A stretch of DNA of 64,000 nucleotides, from NCBI GenBank assembly GCA_951799405.1, contig OX637350.1, positions 1,721,852 to 1,785,851 of the forward strand, written 5' to 3'. The position numbers were made by a program, and so were the translations under genes. Numbering within the stretch: position 1 is the first letter of the stretch; each line of letters starts with the position of its first letter. Source of the stretch: Agapetus fuscipes (lineage: Eukaryota > Arthropoda > Insecta > Trichoptera > Glossosomatidae). Shown here piece after piece: positions 19,226-29,418 of this stretch. The notes under the pieces were generated by a model, which was given only the letters and a program-made list of their open reading frames with translations, had not been told where the DNA came from and made no database searches.

Positions 19226-20329
19226 TAGTCAAAAAACTAAGAGAGCATAAAAAAGAGAAGGAAAATTTTTAAAAAATCTTAAATTGAAGACGTATTTTGT
19301 CTCAAGAATCTGACAAAATACGCGACAAGACTTCCTATTTACTATTACTAGAATGTTCTAGAGCTCAACATGGTATTTCCGTTATCCGACCTGTGTTTTT
19401 TCCGCTTTCGAGTGAATGAACTTTGTCGTGGCACTCGCCCAATTTCTAGTATGTACTCACTAACATCGTGAGAATCCCAAATATCGTCCAATATAAATAA
19501 CGCGTGTCTATGCTGGCCATACTTACAATGCCGGCAACACATGGTCGCCCAACTATTGGCCACTTGAGACTGACACATCGCCCCCACAGTGCTTGTTTGG
19601 CTTATCTACCATCTGATTCAAAGATGACCTCTGGTAGGAATCCGGACGGGGATTGGGAATCAGGATTTAGGAGGAACATCGGAGAGGACTACAACTCGCA
19701 GAAATCAAAGTCGTCGGTTTTTAACACGCCATATATTCATCAAAGCTTGCACGCCGGCAGCACAACCTTTCCGATCCGAGATCGTTAAAACAATGATTAC
19801 AACAGAGAGATTTTACATACAAAAGTGACAGACGTCACAGAAAACGTCTTCTTCTTATTTTTACTTTTCATAGCTATTAGAGCTATATCCCCTATCCCCT
19901 ATAATTATATAATCCCCTATAATTATATAATTCAACGGCCTCCCCATACAAAATAAATGTGCGTTAATGGATGACAAACTGAAGAACTCCAGAACAGATG
20001 CACGTCATATTCACAACAAATATTGTTCAGGACTTGGGATGTGCTTCCTCATCATTAATAGATTTTAAATTGTTGTTTTTTAAATAAATAAACATGATCG
20101 ATCACAACACCTTTTTATGTAAAACCTATGCGAGAAACAAAACTCATTTTGACATTCGAATTTCAAATAAATTGCCAACACTTCAACATAGACTTCAAAG
20201 TTGCCATGCAAGTCGACTCTTTTTCGGTTGAGTTCCGTTGAGTACCTACCTATATTCTTTATTTATTTCAAAATTATACTTCAACCAGTTATTAACTTTT
20301 TATATGGAACCATACTTTTTGCGGCATTT
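19226..20329. other. No host gene seen
   Basis: Mostly AT-rich. A more complex patch (19,340-19,790) holds a family D fragment (TTGGCTTATCTACCATCTGA at about 19,598) and direct copies of CCCCTATAATTATATAA near 19,895-19,930. A 94-codon plus frame (19,504-19,788) overlaps the family D piece and shows no domain. Confidence 0.45.
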
Positions 20330-21410
20330 AATCTTTTTAATATTACAATATATAATCTAAGTTGCATAGATACATTAACATTTATAATTCATATTCAATG
20401 CACGCCCCCATGGAGACACGAGTAAGTTCGCGCTTATCAATGCTGCATGTGTATTAACAAATAAAAATTTCAGCCTCTCATAACCATAAGCCCTGCAACT
20501 TTTGCCGACCTTTACAGAAACAGGGGGAACATTTGTTAAGTGAACCCATTTATGCGTTTTGGATGGTAAGTCTCATACTAACCCTTACGTCAAGGAATTT
20601 GAGTTTGAAAAATCCTTAAACAACGGTTATCTTAATTTTTAATCTAAAGTTACACAAAAGAGTTTTGATGATTCAAATATAATGCACACCCACAAGCTGG
20701 CAAATGTCATTTCACGCTAACATATAATTGTGGCACTTGATGTTTTTAATATTAGAATATATAATCTAAGTTACATAGATACAATAACTTTTATAATTCA
20801 TATTCAATGCATGCCCCCATGGAGACACGAGTGAGTTCCCGCTTAGAAATGCTACATGTGAACTTACAAATTATTATTAAGGCCTCTAATGAACATAAGC
20901 CATGCAACTTTTGCCGACCTATTCAGAAACAGGGGGAACATTTGTAAGTGAGCAATTTTTTACGATATGAATGTTCAGGCTCATACTTACCTATAAGTCA
21001 AGGAATTTGAGTTTGAAAAATCCTTCAGCAACATTCATCTTAATGTATTATCAAAAGTTGCAAAAAAAATCTTTATTGATTCAAATGCAATGCATACCCA
21101 CAAGCTGGCAAATGTCATTTCACGCTAACATATAATTGTGGCATTTGATGTTTTTTATATTAGAATATAAATCTAAGATGCATAGATCCATTTACATTTA
21201 TAATTCATATTCAATGCATGCCCCCATGGAAATACGAGTGAGTTCACACTTACAAATGCTGCATATGTAATTACAAATAAATATTTTAGCCTCTCATGAC
21301 CATAAGTCCTGCAACTTTTGCCGACCTTTTCAGAAACAGAGAAACATTCGTTCAGTGAAAAAAAAATTACGGTATGGGAGGTCAGCCTCATACCTCATGC
21401 ACATGCACAC
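20330..21410 (-). repeat. Triplicated segment of about 405 bp containing family A
   Basis: Three consecutive copies of one unit: a minus-strand family A copy (about 20,350-20,599, 20,760-21,007, 21,162-21,405) joined to a spacer with AATGTCATTTCACGCTAACA and ATAATTGTGGCA. The whole segment was duplicated in tandem after family A inserted. Confidence 0.75.
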
Positions 21411-21544
21411 AAGATACTCAGAACATGAAAGAACTAAATTACCCTTTTACCGTCATTTTTTTTCAAATTACTTCTTAAAGCATTTAATTACAATGTCGGA
21501 GGTGTGAGGAAAAATTATTGCGAAGTCAGACTTAAACTGCCCGA
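21411..21544. other. No gene seen
   Basis: AT-rich joining sequence. Confidence 0.4.
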
Positions 21545-21592
21545 AGGGCCTAGCAGACAACCGTGCGCAGCACGGTCGGTCTGCTAGTTCTT
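21545..21592 (+). mobile_element. Helentron-like 3' terminal hairpin
   Basis: CTAGCAGAC (21,550-21,558) pairs with GTCTGCTAG (21,579-21,587), enclosing CCGTGC-GCA-GCACGG. It ends CTAGT, the terminal motif after a hairpin expected of Helitron/Helentron 3' ends. Confidence 0.5.
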
Positions 21593-21895
21593 CTTATAAT
21601 ATGAAAAACTGTCAGGCTAGATTCAGACCAACCTCTGTTTGGGATTTTTAGAGTAAAAAATAACGTTGAATCAAATATGTGGTAGGTAAAAAGAAGTATT
21701 TATTTGGGGAATTTGAATTTGTCAACCACAAAATTTTGCTTATATTATTATTGTTACATATTTGGTAGAGGTTGAATTTTCAAGAGTATTTAAGCTGGAA
21801 TAAATTTGTAATTTTGTTCTTTTCCTGTTGAAAATTAGACCAAGACTATCGTTGTAAACTTGTAACTTCTTGAAATAAAACGTGCTGCATCATCA
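21593..21895. other. No gene seen
   Basis: AT-rich sequence with no recognised element. Confidence 0.45.
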
Positions 21896-22075
21896 AGCGC
21901 GATCTCCCCGAAGGCATTACATATGGTGAGAGACCTATTAATTTTTACAGGTAAGGTTTTTGGCCTTACGACAACCGCTTCAGTTAAAGTGGGGCTTTAG
22001 CAGCTCCCAAGGAGGCTGGTACTCATTTATTGTGAAGACTGGCTGAATCTTGTCGGTATTTTATTTTGTTTTAAC
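21896..22075 (-). mobile_element. SINE-1 3' half, minus
   Basis: GCGATCTCCCCGAAGG, TTTTTACAGGTAAGG, AGTTAAAGTGGGGCTTTAGC, then TTGTCGGTATTTTATTTTG. Confidence 0.7.
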
Positions 22076-22131
22076 TTAGTGTGATTTAAGAAGTCAGTTT
22101 ACAATTAAATAAAATTGATTTCCGTTTTAAA

Positions 22132-22176
22132 GGTCATGACCACAGATCTACTATTCTACGATCTGTGGTCATGACC
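22132..22176. repeat. Perfect 17-bp inverted repeat
   Basis: GGTCATGACCACAGATC and GATCTGTGGTCATGACC separated by an 11-base loop. Confidence 0.85.
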
Positions 22177-22495
22177 GTTAAAGCCACCGTCACATAGACC
22201 GATGAAGATGTGTGGAAGGCTCATTGTGACTTAAATTTCTGCCCATCATAAACCTGGATATTTTTGCGTTTATGTCACTTATACAAAGTTTTTTTAACGG
22301 CCTATCAAATATCTTGACGGTTTTCTGGCAGATTTATGTGGATCGGCAAGCTGACGTCATCACTTCTAAGGAAATGAAGCTGATGGATCTATTTCAAAGG
22401 AAGTTTACTGTCAGTTCTCATGCAAGTTATTTCATATTCAAACACACAAGCAGTCACTGCGATTTTTCTTACTAAATAAGTATAGTAAGTATAAA
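22177..22495. other. No gene seen
   Basis: A 67-codon open frame (22,272-22,475) has no recognisable domain and I treat it as chance. Confidence 0.4.
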
Positions 22496-22708
22496 ACCGG
22501 TGCGTAGTCTAGTGGTTAACGCTACGGACTCGGAAGGAAAAGCGGGTTCGACTCCCAGCGGATGACATAAAAAATGTATCATACGATTTTTGTAAATGTT
22601 CTTTTCGCCCACACTGACTGGCGACAAACAAGCATGTAAAGGTCTCTTGAGGTGAAATTCACACAATAACAGCGCTTACCAAATAAATGATCCCAGTATT
22701 ATTATTAT
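22496..22708 (+). mobile_element. SINE-2 copy, plus, with tail
   Basis: CCGGTGCGTAGTCTAGTGG, AGCGGGTTCGACTCCCAGCGG, then TCTCTTGAGGTGAAATTC, ATAACAGCGCTTACC and AATAAATGATCC with an (ATT)n tail. The central body is shortened. Confidence 0.85.
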
Positions 22709-22894
22709 GAATGAATCATAGCTGCACGGGTAGTGCAACTCCTTAAAAAAAACTTATTTTACACAATTTATTTATTCACTTTCGGTTCCGACAGAGCTTT
22801 TACACTTGAATAATACAACGGACACAAAGTAAGTAATACAACGGTTGCTTTATATCTGACTTTCCAAGGGATCTTAGTCCTAATTTATTCAGTT

Positions 22895-22995
22895 TATTAA
22901 GATCATTCTCGAAACATGGATAATCGTTAAATACTGCCTTGCTGGATTTCACCAGAATATTCGATTCAACACTAAATTAATCTCGAACAAATACT
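22895..22995 (-). mobile_element. LTR fragment, minus
   Basis: ATCATTCTCGAAACATGGATAA ... AATATTCGATTCAACAC ... ATCTCGAACAAAT is the reverse complement of the middle of the LTR at 9,249-9,787. Confidence 0.6.
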
Positions 22996-23034
22996 AATTA
23001 CTATTAGGTACCTACCTAATCTTATTTCTAATCT

Positions 23035-23296
23035 AAGTTTGCAATCTATAATAATCTATAATCTAAGTTGCAAGGATATATTCATTTAAAGCTCTCAGAT
23101 GTATGCCCACAAACCAACAAGTGTAGTTCGCGCTTACAAATGCTGAATGTGTACTTACAAATAAAATCCAAACCTCAAATGAACATAAGCCCCACAACTT
23201 TTGCCGACCTTCCCTGAAACAGGGGTGACATTGGCAAAGTGAACCATTTTTTACAGTATGGGTGGTCAGCCTCATACCAACCTATAAGTCAAGGAA
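23035..23296 (-). repeat. Family A copy, minus (young subfamily)
   Basis: TAATCTAAGTTGCAAGG, GCTCTCAGATGTATGCCC, CCCCACAACTTTTGCCGACC, AACCTATAAGTCAAGGAA. Differs by only a few bases from the copy at 30,325-30,583. Confidence 0.85.
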
Positions 23297-23720
23297 TGCA
23301 ATGATATGTAAAATTGGGGATTCACATTATACGCATTTTTACAAGCAGACACGTATAAGTTCGCGCTTGCACATGCCACAAGGTGAACAATATAAAAACC
23401 CAAATCTCAAATAAACATACACCCTGCAACTCTAGCCGACTTTCCCTGAAACAGGGGTGATATTGGCAAAGTGAACCATTTTCTACAGCATGGGTGGTCA
23501 ACACCTTCTCTCAGGGTCAGTCTCCCGTCCACTGACCCACGCCCTGTATCCATCCCATCCGGGGATGTGTCACAGGACTCGCATGCAAAAGTTATGTGAG
23601 ATGCGAGTGGCAGAAGGCCCTCCCGTGAAGCTACACTTTCCCAAGTGTTTACACAAAGCAAAGGAGGCTCAAAAATCACCGAAAGATGGTCAGCCGTATA
23701 CCAACCTATACATCTAAGAA
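23297..23720 (-). repeat. Family A copy, minus, split by repeat H
   Basis: GACACGTATAAGTTCGCGC and CTCTAGCCGACTTTCCCTG to GCATGGGTGGTCA (about 23,502), then GGTCAGCCGTATACCAACC (about 23,690-23,710). Repeat H lies between, flanked by GGTCA on both sides. Confidence 0.7.
23503..23690 (+). repeat. Repeat H copy (nested)
   Basis: CCACGCCCTGTATCCATCCC, CCGGGGATGTGTCACAGG, CAGAAGGCCCTCCCGTGAAG. A second clean insertion is at 61.9-62.1 kb and a diverged copy at 35.6 kb. Nature unknown. Confidence 0.6.
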
Positions 23721-24924
23721 CGAGCTTCTATTTATCTCTACAGATTTAATAGAATTATTATTAAACTAACACATACAAATCAAACACAACTATTAAAATC
23801 TTGCTTATTCGTAACCATATTTTTCTTATGTTTTATACGCGTTTAAAACCTCGTGTGACATAGTGTTTTTTACAGCGTGTTTCTGCCGTCATGGCGATTG
23901 TAATTTCTTTGCCAAATGATATTTATAGCAGGACGTGGTCGTCTACGCAGCAGCGCTTCCGCCTTTATCGCAAAAAGTATCCGGTTCGAGAAAAAATAAA
24001 AAACAAAGAGAAAAAGTTCACACTACAATACACTACTGGAGGACGAGATAAAAATTTGATAAATTAGATTACAGTGAAATATGTCAGGACTATATCGTTT
24101 GTTATCAATATACCTACTCGCAGAAAAAACAAAGCAAAAAAAATGAATCGTATTTTTTTTTGCTTTTTACATATTTATGCTTTGTAAATAAAAATATAAT
24201 GGAAGTATTATGTTTGCTTTGTGCGCCATGGAGAGACGAAAAAAAGTAAGTTTTGTATATTTTTTGGTGGTTCACACTGTGAAAGTCCATTGTATTTGTA
24301 TGTAAATAAAAAATATTAAGTTTTGTTTTGGCGTGAATTTTTTTTTTTCGAGATTTTCACGGAAATGAGTTTGAATTTTGTGTGTGTTTTTTTTTATGAA
24401 CAAGCATGATTTTAGAACCGAAATAATTTAAGTATTTACTTAATTAATTTAATGAATAGTTAATTTATAAAATGCACTCAGAAAATTACAAATATTTATT
24501 AGACTTTTCACAAAAAATTATTAAGTATTTTTTTATGCAGCTTACACGTCGTCCTTATCTCCGACATGCATTTTGTACAAAACTGTCGTTTACCGTGGAT
24601 TGCAATGAAATAATAAATCAATACATTAAAGTTAAAACTGAATGAATGAAAAATTGATAAAACGTACGTTTCTCAGATAAATGCACCTTTTCCCTTTTTT
24701 CTACTAGAGCTAAAAAAGTATGAAAATCCTGTAGTGTAGAATTTTCTCATTACAACTTCATTATAATTATCTCAATAACTATAAAAAATTGCGCCCAATA
24801 AAATGTTTTAACCACGATTTCTCAAATCAGTGAATCAGCATTTTTTCAGTTTGACCTTTATGGTGGCAATATTTAGTGTCTCTTTTACAAATTTCCAAAA
24901 CCAATCTCACGTATTTATACCATG
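23721..24924. other. No gene seen
   Basis: Strongly AT-rich, with many poly-T/poly-A runs. No frame, RNA gene or element recognised. Confidence 0.55.
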
Positions 24925-25190
24925 TTCCTTGACTTATAGGTTGGTATGCGGCTGACCAACCATGCTGTAAAAATGGTTCACTTTTTCGATGTCACCCCTG
25001 TTACAGGGAAGGACGGCAAGAGTTGCAGGGTGTATGTCCATTTGAGATTTGGTTTTTATGTTGTGGGTTCACATGAGGCATGTGCAAGCGCGAACTTGTA
25101 CGTGTCTGGTTGTGGGAATGCATGTAATGTGAATCTCCGATGTAACATATCTTTGCAACTTAGATTAGATTAGATTAGATTAGAAAGCAC
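24925..25190 (+). repeat. Family A copy, plus, full length
   Basis: TTCCTTGACTTATAGGTTGG to ATCTTTGCAACTTAGATTAG with a perfect (GATTA) tail of four units. A 75-codon open frame crosses the copy; see findings. Confidence 0.9.
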
Positions 25191-25580
25191 ATTAAAAAAA
25201 TTGTAGATCGTATTTATCATAATTTTTTATCTTCGGCTTTTTCCCATGCTATTCTGTAAAATGTGTTATATTTTATTCGTAAATAAATAAAATCTGCTTG
25301 AAAAAAAAAACATTTATTGTCTTCCTCTGTAAAAATTACGGTTTTTTTAAGTTAAGAAACCTTGCATCCGATGTTTTTAAATATAATTTATAATCAAGAG
25401 ATTTCCTAAGAGTGACAAAGTGCCCCCATTTCTCCGGAGACGACTTAAGTATTTTTGGGATTATCTGGCTAAGACTTCCGAAGCTCAAGTTTGTAAAACT
25501 CCAGCTATATTTTATTTGCCCAGAGTCACACTGCAGTTGATACTTACGGCCAATTTTGAACGAAAAAATCTGATAAACTC
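25191..25580. other. No gene seen
   Basis: AT-rich. A 63-codon frame at 25,420 has no recognisable domain. Confidence 0.45.
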
Positions 25581-25624
25581 CAGGGGTGGAAGTCTCGACG
25601 ACCGTCGATAGATCTTACCGTATC

Positions 25625-25762
25625 TATTTGAAGCTCCCGAGGGGCTGGTGCTCATTTTTAACATCGAAACGGGAAATCATTTCTGACACCCTCGCTGGGG
25701 ATCGAACCTTTGCTCTCGGCATGGAATGCAAGCATTCTATCTACTGAACCATCAACCGGACT
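25625..25762 (-). mobile_element. SINE-1 fragment, minus (nested)
   Basis: AAGCTCCCGAGGGGCTGG, CGAAACGGGAAATCATTTC, GGGGATCGAACCTTTGC, AATGCAAGCATTCTATC. Confidence 0.75.
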
Positions 25763-25985
25763 TTTATGAGCTTAGTTGTCGCTTCAAAGCGCCGATTCTC
25801 AAGCAAGACCCAGTTACTGTAAGGCTGAATTGGCCTTTCTTTGGTAAAGGTATATGAATTTTTCAATCCAGCGAAGAGTATGTTTGAAAATATGAATTGT
25901 ATTTCTTTGTGCTCCGCCAGGATTCGAACCCTCGACCTTCCATTTACGAGTTCGAAGCGTTACGTATAGACTACGGACCGGTGAA
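25763..25985 (-). mobile_element. SINE-2 copy, minus (nested)
   Basis: TGAGCTTAGTTGTCGCTTC, CCCAGTTACTGTAAGGC, GTGCTCCGCCAGGATTCG, GACTACGGACCGGTG. Confidence 0.8.
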
Positions 25986-26184
25986 TTAGGAGATCAATGA
26001 AATCAACATCTGATCCATTTTATATGAGATAACAATCAGCTGTTCAGGCACCGCCATGTTTTATTCCGTCCTATCTTCAAATAGATCTATCGACGGTCGT
26101 CGAGACTTCGACCCCTGGAAACTCAAGTGCATTTGTTTGGTTATTAGCTGAGAGCAACTGTAGCAAGTGTAGAAAAAGCAGTTA

Positions 26185-26372
26185 CGCAACGTAACTAAGC
26201 TACACATACAGTGTAACTTCTTGTCGCGGTATCCTCGAAGGGTTTCGCATGTGACGAACGAAACCTATTTATTTTTACAGGTAAGGGGGCCGGCCTCGAT
26301 GGGATACGAACCCGAGCTCATGGCATGGAATGCAATCACTGTGCCAACTGACCCATCGATCAGGCTTAACAA
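26185..26372 (-). mobile_element. SINE-1 copy, minus, internally deleted
   Basis: AACGTAACTAAGCTACACAT, TTTATTTTTACAGGTAAGG, then directly GATGGGATACGAACCCGAGC and the A-box side, so most of the body is missing. Confidence 0.7.
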
Positions 26373-26729
26373 ACTTAGGATAAGTTTAATTGTTGTTTTT
26401 TTACAACTCCGTGACAGTAGTCGTGACCTCACAAAGGTCCTAGTACCCAAAAAATCTTTACTTTTCAGTATATTGTACATAAACAGAAAACGTATTTTTC
26501 TTTGTTACTTTTGTATGTTTGTTATATCTATTTGATACAAACAGTTTCAGTTAACTTTTTTTTAACAAGATTAACAAACAGCATGGGCAGTGACTTGAGA
26601 AATAGCTCCGTGTAGTCGATACAAAAGGTAGGTGGTACAATTCCAGTATTGCCAAAAGTTTTTCTGGAACAAAAAGTTACACTTACTACGTCGAGTTCCT
26701 ATAAACTTTTCCGAAGTAAAAAAGTCATC
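26373..26729. other. No gene seen
   Basis: AT-rich; no recognised element. Confidence 0.45.
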
Positions 26730-27121
26730 GTCCGGTCGATAGCTCAGTTGGTAGAGTGTTTGCATTCCATGTCGTGAGCTCGGGTTCGAATCCCACCAAG
26801 AGTATCAGAAATCATTTCCCGTTTCGGTGTTTATTTCAAACCGCACAATAAAATACCGACAAGGTTTACTCAGCCTTCACAAGAAATGAGTATCATCGGG
26901 CCCTTGAGGTGTGCTACACACAAAAACGGCGCTTCAAATAAATTATCCAATTATATATATATATCAGCCCTCTCTGGAGCTGGGACAACCCCCACTTCAA
27001 CTGAAGTGGTTGGCGTAAGGCCGGCCCCCTTACCTGTAATAATAAATAGGTTTAATTCGCCACATGCGACTCCTTCGGCGATAGCGCGGCAAGAAGTAAC
27101 ACAATATGTATAGCTTAGTTG
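26730..27121 (+). mobile_element. SINE-1 copy, plus, carrying an inserted LINE tail
   Basis: CCGGTCGATAGCTCAGTTGG, CTCGGGTTCGAATCCCACC, body to about 26,892, interrupted by GGGCCCTTGAGGTGTGCTAC...ACGGCGCTTC...AATAAATTATCC plus (AT)n (about 26,897-26,968), then resuming TCAGCCCTCTCTGG to TAGCTTAGTTGCG. TATCA borders the insertion on both sides. Confidence 0.8.
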
Positions 27122-27385
27122 CGCTTTTTTTTTGCGTAAGGCTGGCCCACTTATCTGTAAAAATAAATAGGTTCCACTCTCCAGATGCGATATCCTTCGC
27201 GGATAACGCGGAAAGAACTTACACTATATGTGTAGCTCAGTTGCATAGTTGCTTACTCAGTCTTCACTAGAAATGTGTACCAGCCCCATCGAAAGCTGGG
27301 AAACCCTCTTTTCAACTGAAGCAGTTTTGCGTAAAGCCGATAACGCGGTAGGAAGTCACACTATATGCGTAGCTTAGTCGCATGT
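27122..27385 (+). mobile_element. Two further partial SINE-1 copies, plus
   Basis: One from GCGTAAGGCTGGCCCAC to GTGTAGCTCAGTTGC (27,135-27,250), one from TACTCAGTCTTCACTAG to TATGCGTAGCTTAGTCGC (27,251-27,382). They look like tandem additions to the preceding copy. Confidence 0.65.
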
Positions 27386-27694
27386 ATGAATGTGCTTTCC
27401 GGTTTTCATGCAAATCTAGATTTCTCTACGACTTTTAACTTAGTATGTTTTTTTTATACTAAGGTTATTGAGAATCTGGGCTCTAAAGTTTCAAATGAAC
27501 GCGGATACTGTGTGTCGCAGAGAAATTGGAAGCAATCCAGGAAAACTTTCGAATTCGTATAGGTTGGTACTTTAAAAGTGTGCAGATTCGTGAAAGGTGG
27601 GCACTTAGGAGGAAAGACTCTAAGGCACTCAAAAGTATTAAATTCTTCATGGTATTACTCTGGGATGACAAGCAGATGCAGCATTTAATTTGTT
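27386..27694. other. No gene seen
   Basis: Unassigned sequence; two overlapping frames of 60-75 codons without recognised domains. Confidence 0.4.
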
Positions 27695-28890
27695 ACAGGA
27701 CAGAACATCACAATGACAAAACATCACGTGACAATATATCGCATGGTTAAACTACACATGAAAATGCATCATAATATGTCAAAACTTCACATGGCAAAAT
27801 ATCACAATGACAAAACATCACGTGACAATATATCGCATGGTTAAACAACACATGGCAATGGATTATATTTCAAAACGTCACATGGCAAAACATCACATTA
27901 CAAAACATCACAATGACAAAACATCACGTGACAATATATCGCATGGTTAAACAACACATGACAATGCATCATATGTCAAAACGTCACATGGTATTACATC
28001 CCATGGCAAAACATCACATGTCAAGACATCACAGTACAAAATACAGGACTAAATATCACATGACCAAACATCACACCAAATTACATTGCATAACATGAAA
28101 ATACGTCACAAGACAATACATCAAATGGCAATACATCACAGAACAATGCATCGCATAGCAAAACATCACACGGCAAAGCATCACATGGCAAAACAATACA
28201 GGACAATATACCAGACCACTTACATACACATGACCAAACATCACACGACATTATTTTACATAACATGAAAATATATTATATTTGTGAAATTAAAAACAGT
28301 GTTTAAAAGTGAAAAGTGTTGTTTATTTGAATAACAAACTAAAACATAAATTTTCAGTGTTAATACACAAACCATAAAAAATACATGAAAAAACGTCACA
28401 AGACAATATGTCGAATGGCAATACAACACATGACAAAACATCACATGCCAAAGCATCACATGGAAAAACAATACAGGACAATATACCAGCCCACCAACAT
28501 ACACATGACCAAACATCACATGACATTACTTTACATAACATGAAAATACGTCACATGACAATACGTCGAATGGCAATACATCACATGACAAAACAATACA
28601 GGACAAAGCATCACATGACACTACTTTACATAAGATGAAAATACGTCACAAGACAATACGTCGAATTGCAATACATCACATGACAAAACATCACATGCCA
28701 AAGCATCACATGGAAAAACAATACAGGGTAATATACAGGGCAAAATATCACATGACCAAACATCACATGACATTACGTTACATGAAAATACATCACAAGA
28801 TAATACATCGAATGACAATACATCACACGACAATGCATCGCATAGCAAAACATCACATGGAAAAACATCACATACCTCAAACAGATTGAC
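27695..28890 (+). repeat. 15-bp satellite-like array (FB-type), about 1.2 kb
   Basis: Imperfect units of ACATCACATGACAAA. Variants include CACATGGCAAAACATC and ACAATACATCACAAGAC. Larger internal units also recur (for example TGACCAAACATCACA... at about 28,060, 28,228, 28,506, 28,753). A non-array spacer lies at about 28,270-28,380. All units run the same way, unlike FB1-FB3. The period of 15 leaves long open frames on both strands, with HHMTK-like or SCDVL-like pentapeptides; I reject these as genes. Confidence 0.8.
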
Positions 28891-29007
28891 TTCTATGAAC
28901 AAGCTGATTTTCTCGATCATTTTACTCACTCAAATCATTATCACTTATTCATTCAGGTTGCGTTTGCCTCTGCAGAGTGCACGCTCCTGCTATTAATAAT
29001 TGCTCAC

Positions 29008-29031
29008 CTTTGATTGATGTCGCAGATCCAT
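29008..29031 (-). CDS. Gyc32E: Receptor guanylate cyclase (Gyc32E-like), candidate coding exon 1
   Basis: On the minus strand ATG at 29,029-29,031 opens eight codons (MDLRHQSK) that end exactly at a good donor, CAATCAAAG|GTGAGC. The exon ends in phase 0 and the exon 2 acceptor is also phase 0. Joining gives MDLRHQSK-GLPWTLVLWTVC, a textbook signal peptide with a basic n-region and hydrophobic core. An in-frame TGA lies upstream, so the reading frame cannot extend further 5'. The surrounding 160 bp look unlike the repeats on either side. Not proven: there is no transcript evidence, and an ATG in exon 2 is an alternative start. Confidence 0.5.
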
Positions 29032-29190
29032 GTGACGGTCACAGTTGCGGTCCCTCCGTCACGTGACAAGACTTCTGATGACGCATCCTCGCCTCCTCGT
29101 GACGGTCAGCATTGTCACCGAACAATGACACTGTGGGACTGTCACCCAGCACCATTATGACACTGTCACTATGACACTAGAACACTTTTG
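29032..29190 (-). promoter_or_regulatory. Candidate 5' UTR / promoter-proximal region of Gyc32E-like gene
   Basis: Less AT-rich than its surroundings. It holds two GTGACGGTCA blocks (about 29,032 and 29,099), CACGTG at 29,060-29,065, GATGACGCAT and several TGACACTGTCAC-type motifs. TGACG is the CRE half site and CACGTG an E-box. Their clustering next to the candidate start suggests regulatory content, by inference only. No TATA box is obvious. Confidence 0.35.
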
Positions 29191-29418
29191 TTTTTCACAA
29201 TTTACTATGTATTTACACGTACGTAATATTTAGATATCTAGAACATAAAGGGTAATTAATTTTGTTATTATTTTTATGTTTATTTTCAACGCATTTGTGA
29301 AAAAAAATGCAATTCATCAACCTATTTTGCCTGGCGAGAAACATTCATTGGCATCTTAATAAATGTAATTAATCATTTTATTTTTATACCAATAAATTTA
29401 TTATTATATTTATTATTA
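29191..29418. other. No gene seen
   Basis: AT-rich; contains a short repeat (ATTTGTGAAAAAAAATGC at about 29,292) also found near 43,545 and 6,230. Confidence 0.4.

Larger units (their letters stand above)
25581..26117. mobile_element. Non-autonomous hAT-like element with nested SINEs
   Basis: Terminal inverted repeats CAGGGGTGGAAGTCTCGACG (left) and the complement of CAGGGGTCGAAGTCTCGACG (right), extending through ACCGTCGATAGATCT, about 35 bp. AAACTC occurs at both flanks. The interior is a minus SINE-1 piece followed by a minus SINE-2. Confidence 0.6.

Noticed and set aside
19504..19788. 94-codon frame as a gene
   Set aside because: Overlaps a family D fragment; no domain or splice context.
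27913..28929. Overlapping open frames of 60-102 codons on both strands with HHMTK-like or SCDVL-like repeats
   Set aside because: They follow from a 15-bp repeat whose period is divisible by three. There is no domain and no splice or start context.
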